A stretch of 64,000 nt of DNA from Thermoflexibacter ruber (GCF_900113045.1 NZ_FONY01000028.1:1-64000); one strand, 5' to 3'. Numbered from the stretch's first letter, positions 7,286 to 16,900 are shown. Numbers and translations are program-made. The notes: a model not told the origin generated them from the sequence alone.

Positions 7286-8527
7286 TTAATTTTCAGGAAG
7301 ATAGACCAATTTGCTTAATCTATCTTCTGCAAACATTTCATTGGCAATATCCATGAGTTGCGAAGCGGAAAGTGCCTCTATTTCTTCAAAAATAGTATTT
7401 AAAGCATCTATTTTTCCCAAATCTAACATACTTTTTCCCAGCATAAGCATCAGGCTGAGGTTGCTTTCCTCTGACATGGCTAACTGCCCCATGATTTGTT
7501 GCTTGGCACGATGCAGTTGCAAAGTCCCCAAAGGCTCATTTTTGAGCTTTGATAACTCTTTCATTACAAGCATATTGCATTTTTCTAAATTGCTTTTATC
7601 CGTAGCAAAATAAATAGAAAAAATGCCTGAATCGGTAAAAGTATGATAGTTGGCTTCTATGCCATAGACCAAGCCATATTTCTCTCGCAAGGTCATGTTG
7701 AGGCGAGAGTTCATACCCGAACCACCTAAGAGATTGACCAATACCCCAAAAGGCAGGCGTTTGTCATCACTAAGCGGATAGGACTCTGTGCCTATGATGC
7801 AGTGGGCTTGGGTGATGGGTTTATAAAGCGTAAGTTCTTGTTTTTTAAAGCCTTCAAATTTTTGCCTGTTGTATTGAGCAGATTTTTTGGGCAAGTCCAT
7901 GAGATATTTTTCTGCCAAGTGTATGACCTTTGCCAAAGGCAAGGCACTGACCGAGGAGAAAATGATGCGTTCATTATTTTGATGCTCCTGAACAAACTCT
8001 AAGAAGTTTTGGCGGTTAAATCCGCTGACGCTCACATTTGTTCCTAAAATATTCATTCCCAAGGGGTGATTGGGATAAATAATTTCGTCAAAATGGTCAG
8101 CTATCGCATCTGCGGGGTCGTCTAAGTACATAGACATCTCCTCCAAAATTACTCCTTTTTCTTTCTGAATTTCTTTTTCAGGAAAAATGGAGTGAAAGGT
8201 TATATCTGTAAGTAAATCAAGGGCTTTCTCAAAATGTTCTTGCAAGACAGAGGCATGAAAGCAAATCTTTTCCTTAGTCGTGTAAGCATTCAAGTCCCCG
8301 CCTACAGCGTCTAAGCGAGTCAAGATGTGGTACGCTTTGCGTTTTTCAGTACCTTTGAAAGCCAGATGCTCCCAAAAGTGCGCCATGCCTAACTGATGTG
8401 GCTGCTCATCGCGACTTCCTATGTCCAAAATAAAGCCACAATGACTAATTTTTGTGTTTGTTACTTGTTTATGTATGACCCTAATTCCGTTAGGAAGGGT
8501 GTGAATGTCATAGTCGTTCATTGTCAT
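7286..8527 (-). CDS. M16-family zinc peptidase
   Basis: The 413-aa protein has the inverted zinc motif HFWEH at residues 50-54 (HxxEH) and the downstream Glu-rich helix KEKGVILEEMSMYLDD that carries the third zinc ligand. The R-Y pair region of the C-terminal domain (LREKYGLVYGIEA) is also present. The length is that of a single processing-peptidase-like subunit. There is no signal peptide, so it probably acts in the cytoplasm, unlike the larger M16 protein at 13271-16084. It is the upstream gene to the TrpF-like protein on the same strand. Confidence 0.9.
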   Translation of the reverse strand: MTMNDYDIHTLPNGIRVIHKQVTNTKISHCGFILDIGSRDEQPHQLGMAHFWEHLAFKGTEKRKAYHILTRLDAVGGDLNAYTTKEKICFHASVLQEHFEKALDLLTDITFHSIFPEKEIQKEKGVILEEMSMYLDDPADAIADHFDEIIYPNHPLGMNILGTNVSVSGFNRQNFLEFVQEHQNNERIIFSSVSALPLAKVIHLAEKYLMDLPKKSAQYNRQKFEGFKKQELTLYKPITQAHCIIGTESYPLSDDKRLPFGVLVNLLGGSGMNSRLNMTLREKYGLVYGIEANYHTFTDSGIFSIYFATDKSNLEKCNMLVMKELSKLKNEPLGTLQLHRAKQQIMGQLAMSEESNLSLMLMLGKSMLDLGKIDALNTIFEEIEALSASQLMDIANEMFAEDRLSKLVYLPEN

Positions 8528-8687
8528 TTAAAAAAACTACTTTTAAATCCTAAGCCTCTTCGCTTGCCTCAAAATATACAGTTGGTGGTTCTTCGGCAAA
8601 AAATAGTTTAGGTTGCCTTTCAATTAGTTTTACTCTGGGTTTCTTACCTTTATTATTTGTTTACCAATTATACATCTTCTGGTCAAT

Positions 8688-9230
8688 TCATTTTAGTTTC
8701 CAATAACCGTTTACAAGTTCAAAAATACCTTTCTTTTTACCATTTTGCAAAGTAGTTCTAACAGCGTGCTTCCACTTTTTTCCATAATGAACTCCATTAA
8801 TTACCCTATCAACTTCATTATCACACAAATCAGGATGAATTTCTGCAATCAACAAGTTAATATATATCTACGGTGGGCAATTCAATATTTCTTTGAAGTA
8901 GATAAACGATTGTTTTTTCAAATACTGTATGTAAAGCACCAGAGTTTATTTTAGACTTTACCAATTCTATCTCTGCTTTTTCAATAACTTTTTGAAATTT
9001 TACTTCAATTTCTTTTTTGTAAGCATCTTCCCTTTGCTTATTAAGTTTTTTAATCTCCTCAGAGATGAAGCAGTCTGCTGAAATAGAGAATTAATATTCT
9101 TTACTAGGAATTCAGCCCCAACATCAGAAATGTAAGGACTTGAAATAACAAGTTCTTTATCTGCGTATTGAAATAGCTCACTAAGATTCTGCTCCCAACC
9201 TCTTTGTAAAGTTTTCATATTTAATTTCAA
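8688..9230 (-). pseudogene. Decayed PLD-like / winged-helix protein gene
   Basis: Three frames together make a broken gene. From the ATG at 9230 the first ~40 codons read as the start of a phospholipase D-like protein (ELVISSPYIS). After a shift near 9070 a helical, Lys/Glu-rich segment runs from about 9060 to a stop near 8870. A third frame, about 8855-8688, encodes IHPDLCDNEVDRVINGVHYG and ends with a GYWKL motif typical of small winged-helix domains found in nuclease proteins. The central catalytic part is missing. No single long frame remains, so it is not functional. Confidence 0.6.
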
Positions 9231-9528
9231 CTATTAGGAATCTTACTCCCTCTGGCTTTGTGAGTTAAATAAATTTTATGTATTCGCTTGTTTTAAGTGA
9301 AATCTATTTCCAGTAAAGTGGTTGAGTTTTCTATGTTTTTACTTTTCCATGCAAAATTAGCACAAAAAGGGAAAAACATGACTAAAATCATCTTGGGAGT
9401 TGGGAAAAGTCATTAAAAAATTATTTATTTCCTGCTATTTTTGCTTACTTACAAGTGTTAAAACAAATCCAAAAAGGTATTTTTTGTTCAAACACCTAAA
9501 AATCAAACCATTAAACTAAATAAACACT

Positions 9529-10383
9529 ATGGGAAAAATACTTGTGCCAATCGATTTCTCTGAATATTCTAAAAATGCCTTAGAGTATGCCATTGTACTT
9601 GCTAAAAAACTCAATTCCTCTATTACGGTATTTCATAGCTTTTATTTTTCTACTCCTCCAGAATATGGTACGCTTGCTAACTATATGGCTATGGCAATAG
9701 CAGAGGAACAGAAAAGACACGAGGAGCAGATGCAGACTTTGCTGATGCAGTACGAACAGCAAGAATATGATGATAAAAGTGGGAAAGTAGCAATAGATAG
9801 CATCGTAAAGTTAGGCTTGCCCAAAGAAGATATTGCCGAACTTGTCAAAGAACGTAAGTTTGATATGGTAGTCATGGGGACAAGAGGGGCAACAGGATTG
9901 GACAGGCTTTTATTTGGCTCTGTTACAGCCAGTGTTGTCGAGGACAGCGACATAAAATGTACGGTATTAGCCGTACCCAAAGATGCCAAGTGCAGAGGCA
10001 TCAAGCATATCTTGTACGGCATGGATTATGAGGAAGACGATGTACCCGTAATAGACGAACTTTTAGAGTTTGCAGGCTACTTCGAAGCCAAAGTAACTTG
10101 CTTGCACGTCAATACTGACGAGGAGATGATTGCCTCTGATAAGTTAGAAAAAGAAATCTTGCAAGATACTTATTGGTTTACCCCGTACAACAAGATTCAG
10201 TTTGAGTTAGTCAGGAGTGAAAGTATCAAGTCTGGTTTAGAAAACTACATCAAGACTCATCAAGTAGATTTGGTAGCCGTGATACCTCGCAAACGCAGTT
10301 TCTTAGAGAGCTTGTTCCACAAAAGCGTAAGCCAAAACTTAGCTACATATTCGGGAGTGCCTGTGTTAGTGATAAAAAGGTAG
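9529..10383 (+). CDS. Universal stress protein, two-domain
   Basis: The 284-aa cytoplasmic protein is a tandem UspA. Domain 1 (1-150) begins KILVPIDFSEYS and has the ATP-binding pattern G-x2-G-x9-G-S (Gly117, Gly120, Gly130, Ser131). Domain 2 (about 155-284) keeps the fold but its G-rich loop is degraded (VIPRKRSFLESLFHKSVSQ), so only domain 1 is likely to bind ATP. Such proteins respond to stress or energy limitation. It is a single gene with its own terminator; TATTTTTG at 9436-9443 is a possible -7 box. Confidence 0.9.
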   Translation: MGKILVPIDFSEYSKNALEYAIVLAKKLNSSITVFHSFYFSTPPEYGTLANYMAMAIAEEQKRHEEQMQTLLMQYEQQEYDDKSGKVAIDSIVKLGLPKEDIAELVKERKFDMVVMGTRGATGLDRLLFGSVTASVVEDSDIKCTVLAVPKDAKCRGIKHILYGMDYEEDDVPVIDELLEFAGYFEAKVTCLHVNTDEEMIASDKLEKEILQDTYWFTPYNKIQFELVRSESIKSGLENYIKTHQVDLVAVIPRKRSFLESLFHKSVSQNLATYSGVPVLVIKR

Positions 10384-10399
10384 TTATCAATATATACCT

Positions 10400-10437
10400 A
10401 ACGAATGATTCTTTTCTAAGGAATCATTCGTTATTTT
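10400..10437 (+). terminator. Terminator of the universal stress gene
   Basis: A perfect 12-bp stem (10400-10411 with 10421-10432) and a 9-nt loop are followed by ATTTTA. It lies 17 bp after the stop codon. Confidence 0.8.
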
Positions 10438-10498
10438 ATGGTAAAAATATCATTTGCCAGCACATCTTAGCTAAGTGTAGATAAATAATCCTAAAATA

Positions 10499-10530
10499 TT
10501 TGATTTCACAAGATTATACGTGTATCTTTA
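10499..10530 (+). promoter_or_regulatory. Candidate promoter of the GlsB-like gene
   Basis: TTTG at 10499-10502 and TATCTTTA at 10523-10530 (one off TAnnTTTG) are 20 bp apart, fitting the Bacteroidota housekeeping promoter. Transcription would start near 10537, leaving a leader of about 27 nt. Confidence 0.5.
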
Positions 10531-10563
10531 TACCTCTACACATCAATTTAAAAATCTAAAAAA

Positions 10564-10809
10564 ATGGAAAGTCTAATTGTATTTTTATTGGTTGGCTTAG
10601 TGGCTGGCTGGTTAGCAGGTCAAGTAGTCAAAGGTTATGGTTTCGGGCTGATAGGCAATATCTTAGTAGGGGTAGGTGGGGCATTTTTAGGTGGTTTTCT
10701 GCTCCCTAAGATAGGTTTGGCTATAGGAGGAATCATTGGCTCTATTGTTACTGCTTTTATCGGCGCGTTGATTTTATTGGCAATTATTCGTTTTATCAAG
10801 AAAGTCTAA
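10564..10809 (+). CDS. GlsB/YeaQ/YmgE-type stress membrane protein
   Basis: The 81-aa protein is almost wholly hydrophobic and Gly-rich, with three predicted membrane segments (about 2-20, 27-45, 53-76) and the family pattern LVGLVAGWLAGQVVKGYGFG...GNILVGVGGAFLGGFL. This family is found in the inner membrane and is often stress-induced; its biochemical role is unknown. It stands 180 bp after the universal stress gene with its own promoter. Confidence 0.9.
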   Translation: MESLIVFLLVGLVAGWLAGQVVKGYGFGLIGNILVGVGGAFLGGFLLPKIGLAIGGIIGSIVTAFIGALILLAIIRFIKKV

Positions 10810-10843
10810 GACATCATAATAAGCAAAATACCTGCATTATCTT

Positions 10844-10869
10844 CCATGTAATAAGATAGTTTTACATGG
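10844..10869 (+). terminator. Hairpin after the GlsB-like gene
   Basis: Eight-bp arms (10844-10851 and 10862-10869) form a hairpin 34 bp after the stop. There is no clear T-run, so termination is uncertain. Confidence 0.35.
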
Positions 10870-10896
10870 GTAGGTAGTTTATAATGATTCCATAAG

Positions 10897-11823
10897 ATGT
10901 ATGTACCTCATAGTTCATTAGCACCTATTGCTTTGTTTGTTTATAACCGTCCTTGGCACGTCAAGCAGACCTTAGAAAGTTTAGAAAAGAATTACTTATC
11001 CGACCAATCTATCTTATATATTTTTGCTGACGGGGCAAAATCTACTGCCGACCAAGATAGCTTAACCCGCATTGCAGAAGTAAGAAAAATTATTAGGGAA
11101 AAGCAATGGTGCAAGGAAGTTCATATCATTGAAAGTGAGAAAAATAAAGGCTTGGCAAACTCAATCATTAGCGGAGTATCTCAGCTTATCTCTGAGTTTG
11201 GGAAAGTGATTGTGTTAGAAGACGATATGCTCACTTCTCCTTTTTTCCTCCAATTCATGAACGAGGCTTTGGACTTTTATGCAAATGAGGAAAAAGTAGC
11301 CAGTGTTCATGCTTATATCTTTGACATGGAAGATTTGCCAAGCACTTTTTTCTTAAAAGACCCCGGATGCTGGGGTTGGGCAACTTGGGCAAGAGGGTGG
11401 AAACTTTTTGAACATGATGGAGAAAAGTTGATGAAGGAAATCCAAGAGAAGAAGCTAATAGAGCGGTTTAACTACGAAGATAGCTACCCTTATTTTTTGA
11501 TGTTAGAAAAACAAGTCAAGGGAAAAAACGACTCTTGGGCAATTCGCTGGTACGCTTCTTTGTTTTTGAAAAATAAACTAACCTTGTATCCATACCAGTC
11601 TTTGGTCTATAATATTGGTAATGATGCAAGCGGTACTCATGCTACGGGTGAGGAGAATTATTTTGAGGTGAAAGTTGCTCAAAAAGCCATTCCTATAAAG
11701 GAAATACCCATAGAAGCCGAGGGAATGGTCTATCAAAAAATGGTCAAATTTTTTCAGACACATTTTCCTAAACCTTCGTTGAGAAGAAGACTAAAAAACA
11801 AGATTTTAAGTTGGGTAAAGTAG
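10897..11823 (+). CDS. Glycosyltransferase (GT-A fold)
   Basis: The 308-aa protein begins with PIALFVYNRPWHVKQTLESL, the usual first strand of GT-A family 2-like transferases, and has the acidic metal-binding segment VIVLEDDMLTSP (about 105-116) and a later GCWGWATWARGW block (about 153-164) typical of a sugar transferase group acting on surface polysaccharides. There is no membrane segment. Donor and acceptor are unknown, and no polysaccharide cluster surrounds it. Confidence 0.8.
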   Translation: MYVPHSSLAPIALFVYNRPWHVKQTLESLEKNYLSDQSILYIFADGAKSTADQDSLTRIAEVRKIIREKQWCKEVHIIESEKNKGLANSIISGVSQLISEFGKVIVLEDDMLTSPFFLQFMNEALDFYANEEKVASVHAYIFDMEDLPSTFFLKDPGCWGWATWARGWKLFEHDGEKLMKEIQEKKLIERFNYEDSYPYFLMLEKQVKGKNDSWAIRWYASLFLKNKLTLYPYQSLVYNIGNDASGTHATGEENYFEVKVAQKAIPIKEIPIEAEGMVYQKMVKFFQTHFPKPSLRRRLKNKILSWVK

Positions 11824-11830
11824 TTAAAAT

Positions 11831-11865
11831 CAGCCTCATAAGTATTTTGAAGTCTTATAAGGCTG
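11831..11865 (+). terminator. Terminator hairpin between convergent genes
   Basis: Twelve-bp arms (11831-11842 and 11854-11865, one mismatch) lie just after the glycosyltransferase stop and before the end of the convergent DUF2911 gene, so they could serve both. Confidence 0.6.
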
Positions 11866-11881
11866 ATGATGTGCATATTTT

Positions 11882-13027
11882 CTAATTAATATCCTTATTT
11901 TCAGAAAGTTTCTGAATCATGCTTTGAATATTTTGCTTATTTTGCTCATCTGGATTCAAAGTAAGAGCCTGTTTAGCATACTTTAGCGCAGTTTTGTAAT
12001 CGCCTACTGCCGAGTAACCTCTTACCAAACCTACCATAGTAGTAACTTGATTAGGGAACTTTTGAGCGTTCATCTTAAAAACTTCTAATGCTTCTGCACT
12101 TCTTTTTTGATTGACTAATTGGCGAGCGTAGTTGTGCAAGTCATTCATTTTTCCGTAAGGTAGTGCTTTTTTCATGGTAGCATCTGCTTCCGCACTTCTT
12201 CCTAATCTATTCAAAATCATAGCTTTGGTAGAAAGCGTAGTAAAATTTTCTTCTCCGATGAAAGGCATAGAGATAGCACCTTCTGCCCAAGTAAGTGCCT
12301 CTTCTAAGTTGGTGTTATTTTGTAGGCAGTAATTTGCCGCTTGATTCCAAGCCTGCCAAGAAAAGCCTCTGTCCGACTTTAACTCTTCGCGAATAGAGGC
12401 GATGACTCCATTGACTACATCTACTTCTATCTTAAAAGGGATTCTCCACTTTTCCCAAGCCAAGACTACTGTAGCAGAGTTATCAGTTTGGTCGACAAAC
12501 TCATATTGTAAAAACTCCTTACTGCTTTCCGTCTTAATTGGTTTGGTAGTGATTCTCAAAGCATCTCGCGAAGGGTCATAAAAGTAGCTTCCCCAAGCCA
12601 TATAATCTTTAGAAAATATTACGATTACTTCATTCTCAGACATAATTGCCATGAAAAGTCCATATTTCCCTGCGGGAAGATTTTTCCCACCTACTTTTAC
12701 ATCGGTAGAAAAAGTAATCACTGTATTTTCATTTGCTCCAGCTCGCCAAGGTGCCGCTTTACTTGTCCCGAATCCTTGGTCTATAAAGCCAAAGTGAGCA
12801 ATGTTTGTCCCCCAGATTTTCCCTTCTCTGCCTTTGACTGCGGGGCGGTCATAGTCTATGGTAATTTTAGTTAGCCCAATGTATTCACTTACAGAGGCTT
12901 TTTTGCTTCCGCCGCCATGGGGCAGCGTAAGTTGAGCAAAAGCTATCTCCACTTGCCCACAAAGCAAGTAAATAGCAAGAATATAAGCAACTTTTGAAAA
13001 ATAGGTAACAAAGAAGTTCTTTTTCAT
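11882..13027 (-). CDS. DUF2911 and TPR-repeat protein, secreted
   Basis: The 381-aa product has an N-terminal signal peptide (hydrophobic 8-31, ending near ...AFAQ) and a DUF2911 domain (about 35-180; motifs DYDRPAVKGREGKIWG and GAGENT-like WRAGANENTVITFS). It ends with tetratricopeptide repeats (about 225-375). DUF2911 proteins are common in Bacteroidota and of unknown function. The gene stands alone between two terminator hairpins with an exact -7 box upstream. Confidence 0.88.
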   Translation of the reverse strand: MKKNFFVTYFSKVAYILAIYLLCGQVEIAFAQLTLPHGGGSKKASVSEYIGLTKITIDYDRPAVKGREGKIWGTNIAHFGFIDQGFGTSKAAPWRAGANENTVITFSTDVKVGGKNLPAGKYGLFMAIMSENEVIVIFSKDYMAWGSYFYDPSRDALRITTKPIKTESSKEFLQYEFVDQTDNSATVVLAWEKWRIPFKIEVDVVNGVIASIREELKSDRGFSWQAWNQAANYCLQNNTNLEEALTWAEGAISMPFIGEENFTTLSTKAMILNRLGRSAEADATMKKALPYGKMNDLHNYARQLVNQKRSAEALEVFKMNAQKFPNQVTTMVGLVRGYSAVGDYKTALKYAKQALTLNPDEQNKQNIQSMIQKLSENKDIN

Positions 13028-13072
13028 TGATTTTTAGAAATTTAAGTTTTTTGGTAACTATTTAGGTACTTA

Positions 13073-13080
13073 CAAAGTTA
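13073..13080 (-). promoter_or_regulatory. Candidate -7 box of the DUF2911 gene
   Basis: Minus-strand TAACTTTG at 13080-13073 is an exact TAnnTTTG match 46 bp before the start codon. No clear TTTG -33 box is present. Confidence 0.45.
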
Positions 13081-13210
13081 GGAAAAAGGTTGTAATATTA
13101 AGCTATGAAATTACCGAATGGCTTAGAAAGTTTACAAATTCTGCGGCGAGAAGTGCCTTTCACTAAAAAATAAGCTGAAAATGAAAACCGAAGATTTGAA
13201 TTTACAAAAC

Positions 13211-13250
13211 AAAAACAAAGGGCTGTTCTTTTCAAACAGCCCCTTGTTTT
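13211..13250 (-). terminator. Terminator of the large M16 protease gene
   Basis: Arms 13216-13227 and 13235-13246 (12 bp, one mismatch) form a hairpin; A-rich sequence to the left gives a T-run on the minus strand, and T-rich sequence to the right allows use in both directions. It is 25 bp after the stop at 13271. Confidence 0.8.
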
Positions 13251-13270
13251 TATTTACAATAGACACTTTC

Positions 13271-16084
13271 CTAATCCTTTTTTTCTTTAGCTGCTTTTTC
13301 TTTTGCTCCTTTGAAATCTCCTGCCTTGACGATGCTGATTTTCTCGGGTTTGATAAATCTTTGCATTGCCGCTTTGATTTGCTCAGGAGTTAGGGCTTGT
13401 ACTTTCTTTTCTAACTCCTCGTCCCAAGTAATTTCGCGGTTTAGGTAGAGGTTATTATTCAATGTATTTGCCAAAGAAGCGTCTTGAGAGCGACCTACTT
13501 GCCTACTTTGTAACCAACCAGACTTTGCAGCAGCTACTTCTTCTGGGGTAAAGCCTTCCTTGATGGCTTTATCTATTTCTTCCTTAAATGCTTTTTCTAA
13601 ACGTTCTACATTTTCAGGAGCATAAATCGCATAGCTCAAAAAGCTACCTGTTTTATCTAAGGGGCTGGCAGAGAAGTTAGAACCTACCCCGTAGCTGATG
13701 CCTTCTTTTTGGCGAATACGCACTGCCAAGCGAGAGTTCAGAAAACCTCCCCCTAACATGAAGTTCCCTAACAACATCGCAGGATAGTCGGGGTCATCAT
13801 CTCTGACTTCTAAGTTCATCATCGCAACAAAAAATGCGTTTGCCTTATCAGGAGTTTCTATATTTTCGTTGATAGCGGGTGCATCTTTGTAAATACTCAC
13901 CAATCTCTCGAACTTCTTAGGGCTTTTCCAACTGCCAAAATGTTGCTCTAATACATTGCGTACCTCGTTTTCATCAAAATCTCCTACTACGGTCATAGTA
14001 GCATTAGAAGCTCCGTAAAAATCTTTATAAAACTGTTTTACTTGGTCTATGGTAACGGCTTTCATACTTGCCAAACTTTCATCTATGTCCTCAGCATATC
14101 TTGGGTCGTCTTTGCCATAAGGGGAAAGATGTTTGCTAATTTTATTGAATGCGATGCTTTGAGGCTCACTCCTTTGCTGTTCTATGCCTGAGATGTCTTC
14201 TTCTCGCATCTTGTCCAACTCATCAGCAGGGAAAGAAGGCTCTTTCAATACCTCGGCAAGCAAGTTGATAGCAGGAATCAAATTTTCGCGCGTGGTTTCT
14301 ATATTGACGCTGGCTTGGGTAGCTCCTCCCAAAATACTTACTCTTACTTTGAGTTTGTCAAACTCATCTTTGATTTGTTGGCGTGTTTTATTTCTTGTTC
14401 CCTTGTCCAACATTCTTGCGGTATATGAGGCGGCTGTAGATTTATTTTTAAGGCTTTGCAAATCTCCGAAACGCAAAGTTATGCGGAAAGAAACTACTTC
14501 ACCTCTTGTTTTTTTAGAAAGCAAAGCTACTTTTGCGCCATTGGCTAAGGTACTTTTCTTGGTACGAGCATTGATATTGGCGGGAGAAGGGTCAAACTCT
14601 TCGCCTTGCTTCACTGTTTCTGTTCCTTTGTAGTCTTTGACCAATGCCTCTACGTCAGGCATATCGGGAATTTCTACCCTATCAGGCTTTTCAGTGGGAA
14701 TAAATATACCTACGGTGCGGTTATCAGGTTTGAGATAGTAAGCTGCCACACGCTTTACATCATCTATGGTTACTTTCTTGAGTCTATCTCTACCTATAAA
14801 AAGTAGTCGCCAATCCCCAGCCCCAATCGCCTCGCTTAATCTTAATGCTACTGTTTGAGAAGAGTTAAAAGAAAGCTCTAAGTTTTTGAGAATATCGTTT
14901 TTAGCACGTTCTACCTCTTCTGCTGTCGGTGGATTGGTAGTAGCTAACTCATCAAAACTTTTGAGTAAAATATTTCTGGCTTCGTCTAAGGGCTTATCCT
15001 TAGCTACCTCCGCAAAACCCATGAGTTGCCCTCCTTCGCGAAAAGCCATAGTAAAAGCATACACACTATTGGCTTTTTTGTTGTCTATAAGGTTTTTATA
15101 TAACCTTCCATAAGGCTGTCCTCCTAAGATATTGCCTAAGACTTGCACTGCGGGTGCGTCAGCATGAGAACTTGGCGGCGTATGATAGAATACACCTGCC
15201 AACTGCACATCGCCAACTCTACGAAGTGTAACAAAACGCTCGCCGTCTTGGGTAGGGTCTTTGGTGTAATAAACAGGAAGTTCACGAGTAGGTTTAGGGA
15301 TTACACCAAAATACTGGTTTATCATCTCTAATGTTTTGGCTTCGTCAAACTTTCCTGCTACTGTAAGCACTGCATTATCAGGTTGATAATATTTCTTATA
15401 AAAAGCCTGCAAGCGTTCTATGGGTACATTCTCAATATCACTTCTTGCGCCTATGGTAGATTTGCCGTAGTTGTGCCAGAGGTAAGCTGTAGAAGTGATG
15501 CGCTCCATGAGTACACCAAAAGGGTCGTTTTCTCCAGATTCAAATTCATTCCTTACCACACTCATTTCACTGTCCAAGTCTTTTTTGGCGATGAATGAAT
15601 TGACCATGCGGTCAGCTTCCAAGTCCAATGCCCATTTTAGGTTCTCTTCAGTGGCGGCAAAAGTTTCAAAATAGTTGGTGCGGTCAAGCCAAGTAGTTCC
15701 GTTAGGACTTGCTCCATGTTCGGTTAGTTCTTGGGGGATATTAGGGTGTCTGGGTGTTCCTTTGAAAACCAAATGTTCTAAGAGGTGAGCCATGCCTGTT
15801 TCTCCATAGTTTTCGTGCTTTGAGCCAACTAAGTAAGTGATATTCACCGTAATAGTAGGCTTTGAAGGGTCAGGGAAAAGCAACACCCTCAATCCGTTGT
15901 CTAAGCGATATTCTGTAATTCCTTCTACCGTAGTTACCTTGACGGGAGGTTTGGGTTTTACAACTAAGTTTGGCTGTTCCGTTGTTGCATTGTTGTTTTT
16001 AGGTTTGTTGTCCTTTTTTTGAGAAAAGGTCTGAGTGCTAAATAGGAAGCATACCAGCAGACCTGTAAGCATAATTTGTTTCAT
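13271..16084 (-). CDS. Periplasmic M16 zinc protease, two-half (pitrilysin-like)
   Basis: The 937-aa protein has a signal peptide (1-21, ending TFSQ) and two M16 halves. The first half has the zinc motif HLLEH at 100-104. The second half (about 500-925) keeps the fold, including GGGFLNSRLAVRIRQKEGISYGV, but lacks HxxEH, which is normal for fused M16 proteases where one half only shapes the chamber. It probably degrades peptides in the periplasm. The C-terminus is Lys/Glu-rich. The gene is a single unit with its own -7 box and terminator. Confidence 0.92.
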   Translation of the reverse strand: MKQIMLTGLLVCFLFSTQTFSQKKDNKPKNNNATTEQPNLVVKPKPPVKVTTVEGITEYRLDNGLRVLLFPDPSKPTITVNITYLVGSKHENYGETGMAHLLEHLVFKGTPRHPNIPQELTEHGASPNGTTWLDRTNYFETFAATEENLKWALDLEADRMVNSFIAKKDLDSEMSVVRNEFESGENDPFGVLMERITSTAYLWHNYGKSTIGARSDIENVPIERLQAFYKKYYQPDNAVLTVAGKFDEAKTLEMINQYFGVIPKPTRELPVYYTKDPTQDGERFVTLRRVGDVQLAGVFYHTPPSSHADAPAVQVLGNILGGQPYGRLYKNLIDNKKANSVYAFTMAFREGGQLMGFAEVAKDKPLDEARNILLKSFDELATTNPPTAEEVERAKNDILKNLELSFNSSQTVALRLSEAIGAGDWRLLFIGRDRLKKVTIDDVKRVAAYYLKPDNRTVGIFIPTEKPDRVEIPDMPDVEALVKDYKGTETVKQGEEFDPSPANINARTKKSTLANGAKVALLSKKTRGEVVSFRITLRFGDLQSLKNKSTAASYTARMLDKGTRNKTRQQIKDEFDKLKVRVSILGGATQASVNIETTRENLIPAINLLAEVLKEPSFPADELDKMREEDISGIEQQRSEPQSIAFNKISKHLSPYGKDDPRYAEDIDESLASMKAVTIDQVKQFYKDFYGASNATMTVVGDFDENEVRNVLEQHFGSWKSPKKFERLVSIYKDAPAINENIETPDKANAFFVAMMNLEVRDDDPDYPAMLLGNFMLGGGFLNSRLAVRIRQKEGISYGVGSNFSASPLDKTGSFLSYAIYAPENVERLEKAFKEEIDKAIKEGFTPEEVAAAKSGWLQSRQVGRSQDASLANTLNNNLYLNREITWDEELEKKVQALTPEQIKAAMQRFIKPEKISIVKAGDFKGAKEKAAKEKKD

Positions 16085-16109
16085 GAGTATAAGATTTGTT
16101 AGTGTAATA

Positions 16110-16117
16110 CAAATTTA
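16110..16117 (-). promoter_or_regulatory. Candidate -7 box of the M16 protease gene
   Basis: Minus-strand TAAATTTG at 16117-16110 is an exact TAnnTTTG match 26 bp before the start codon. A clear TTTG -33 box is not seen. Confidence 0.45.
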
Positions 16118-16299
16118 TCACTGAATAGTGAAAATACATGCTTTTTAACTTTCTTAACATTTTCACTTTTATTGACGTTTATGAAAAAATTTTTCTTTGA
16201 CCGTAGCATCGTTCTTCCAAACGGCAGTGAAACTTAAAAAATAATCTATTGAAAATCAAATAGTACAAACTCTAATAATCAAATGTACGCTCTATAAAT

Positions 16300-16337
16300 A
16301 AAAAGTACCTTTGCCTAAAAAAGCAAAGGTACTTTTT
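16300..16337 (-). terminator. Terminator of the peroxiredoxin gene
   Basis: Perfect 15-bp arms (16300-16314 and 16323-16337) with an 8-nt loop; the A/T-rich ends give a T-run on the minus strand. It lies 19 bp after the peroxiredoxin stop. Confidence 0.85.
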
Positions 16338-16355
16338 GAAAAATATGCCGTTTTA

Positions 16356-16823
16356 TTAGTTCAGCGAATTAAGTGTTTGTTTGATTGCCTCGAAATTAGG
16401 TAGGTTTCCTGCTGAGTCTAATACTTCTGCATAGCGGATAATGCCTTCTTTGTCCACTACAAAGGCAGAGCGCTTGGCTACTCCTTTCATACCCATAACA
16501 AACTCGTCATAGTAAGCATCATAGCTTTTTGAGGTTCCTTTGTTAAAATCTGATAATAAAGGAAAGTTTAGGCGTTGGTCTTCTTTGAACTTCGCCAAAG
16601 TAAAAGGAGAATCTACAGAAATAGCCAATACTTCTGCATTAAGACCGCTGTAATATGCGATGTCATCTCTCATCGTGCAAAGTTCGGTAGTACATACGCT
16701 TGTAAACGCCATAGGAAAGAAAAGCACCACTACATTTTTGCCTTTGTAATCACTTAGGCTTACTTCCTTTTTCTCTGAGTTAAAAAGTTTAAAATCAGGG
16801 GCTTTATCACCAATTTTTAACAT
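16356..16823 (-). CDS. Peroxiredoxin, PrxQ/BCP type
   Basis: The 155-aa cytoplasmic thiol peroxidase reduces hydrogen peroxide and organic peroxides. The active-site block PMAFTSVC (37-44) contains the peroxidatic Cys44 in the P-x3-T-x2-C pattern, and Cys49 five residues later gives the C-x4-C pairing typical of the PrxQ/bacterioferritin-comigratory group, so a disulfide within one helix is likely. No second distant Cys is present. The length fits the group. It is a single gene with a strong terminator. Confidence 0.9.
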   Translation of the reverse strand: MLKIGDKAPDFKLFNSEKKEVSLSDYKGKNVVVLFFPMAFTSVCTTELCTMRDDIAYYSGLNAEVLAISVDSPFTLAKFKEDQRLNFPLLSDFNKGTSKSYDAYYDEFVMGMKGVAKRSAFVVDKEGIIRYAEVLDSAGNLPNFEAIKQTLNSLN

Positions 16824-16900
16824 AATGTTTTGAGTTTTTGCTTAAAAAAATATAATAACAATAGGATAAACAGTAATTGCTAAGATTTGTTTATCTTTGT

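Noticed and set aside
8745-8954. 69-codon plus-strand frame
   Set aside because: It is antisense to the decayed PLD-like/winged-helix gene and has no motif.
14184-14633. 149-codon plus-strand frame within the M16 protease gene
   Set aside because: It lies wholly antisense to a well-supported gene and has low-complexity Ser/Leu-rich content typical of shadow frames.
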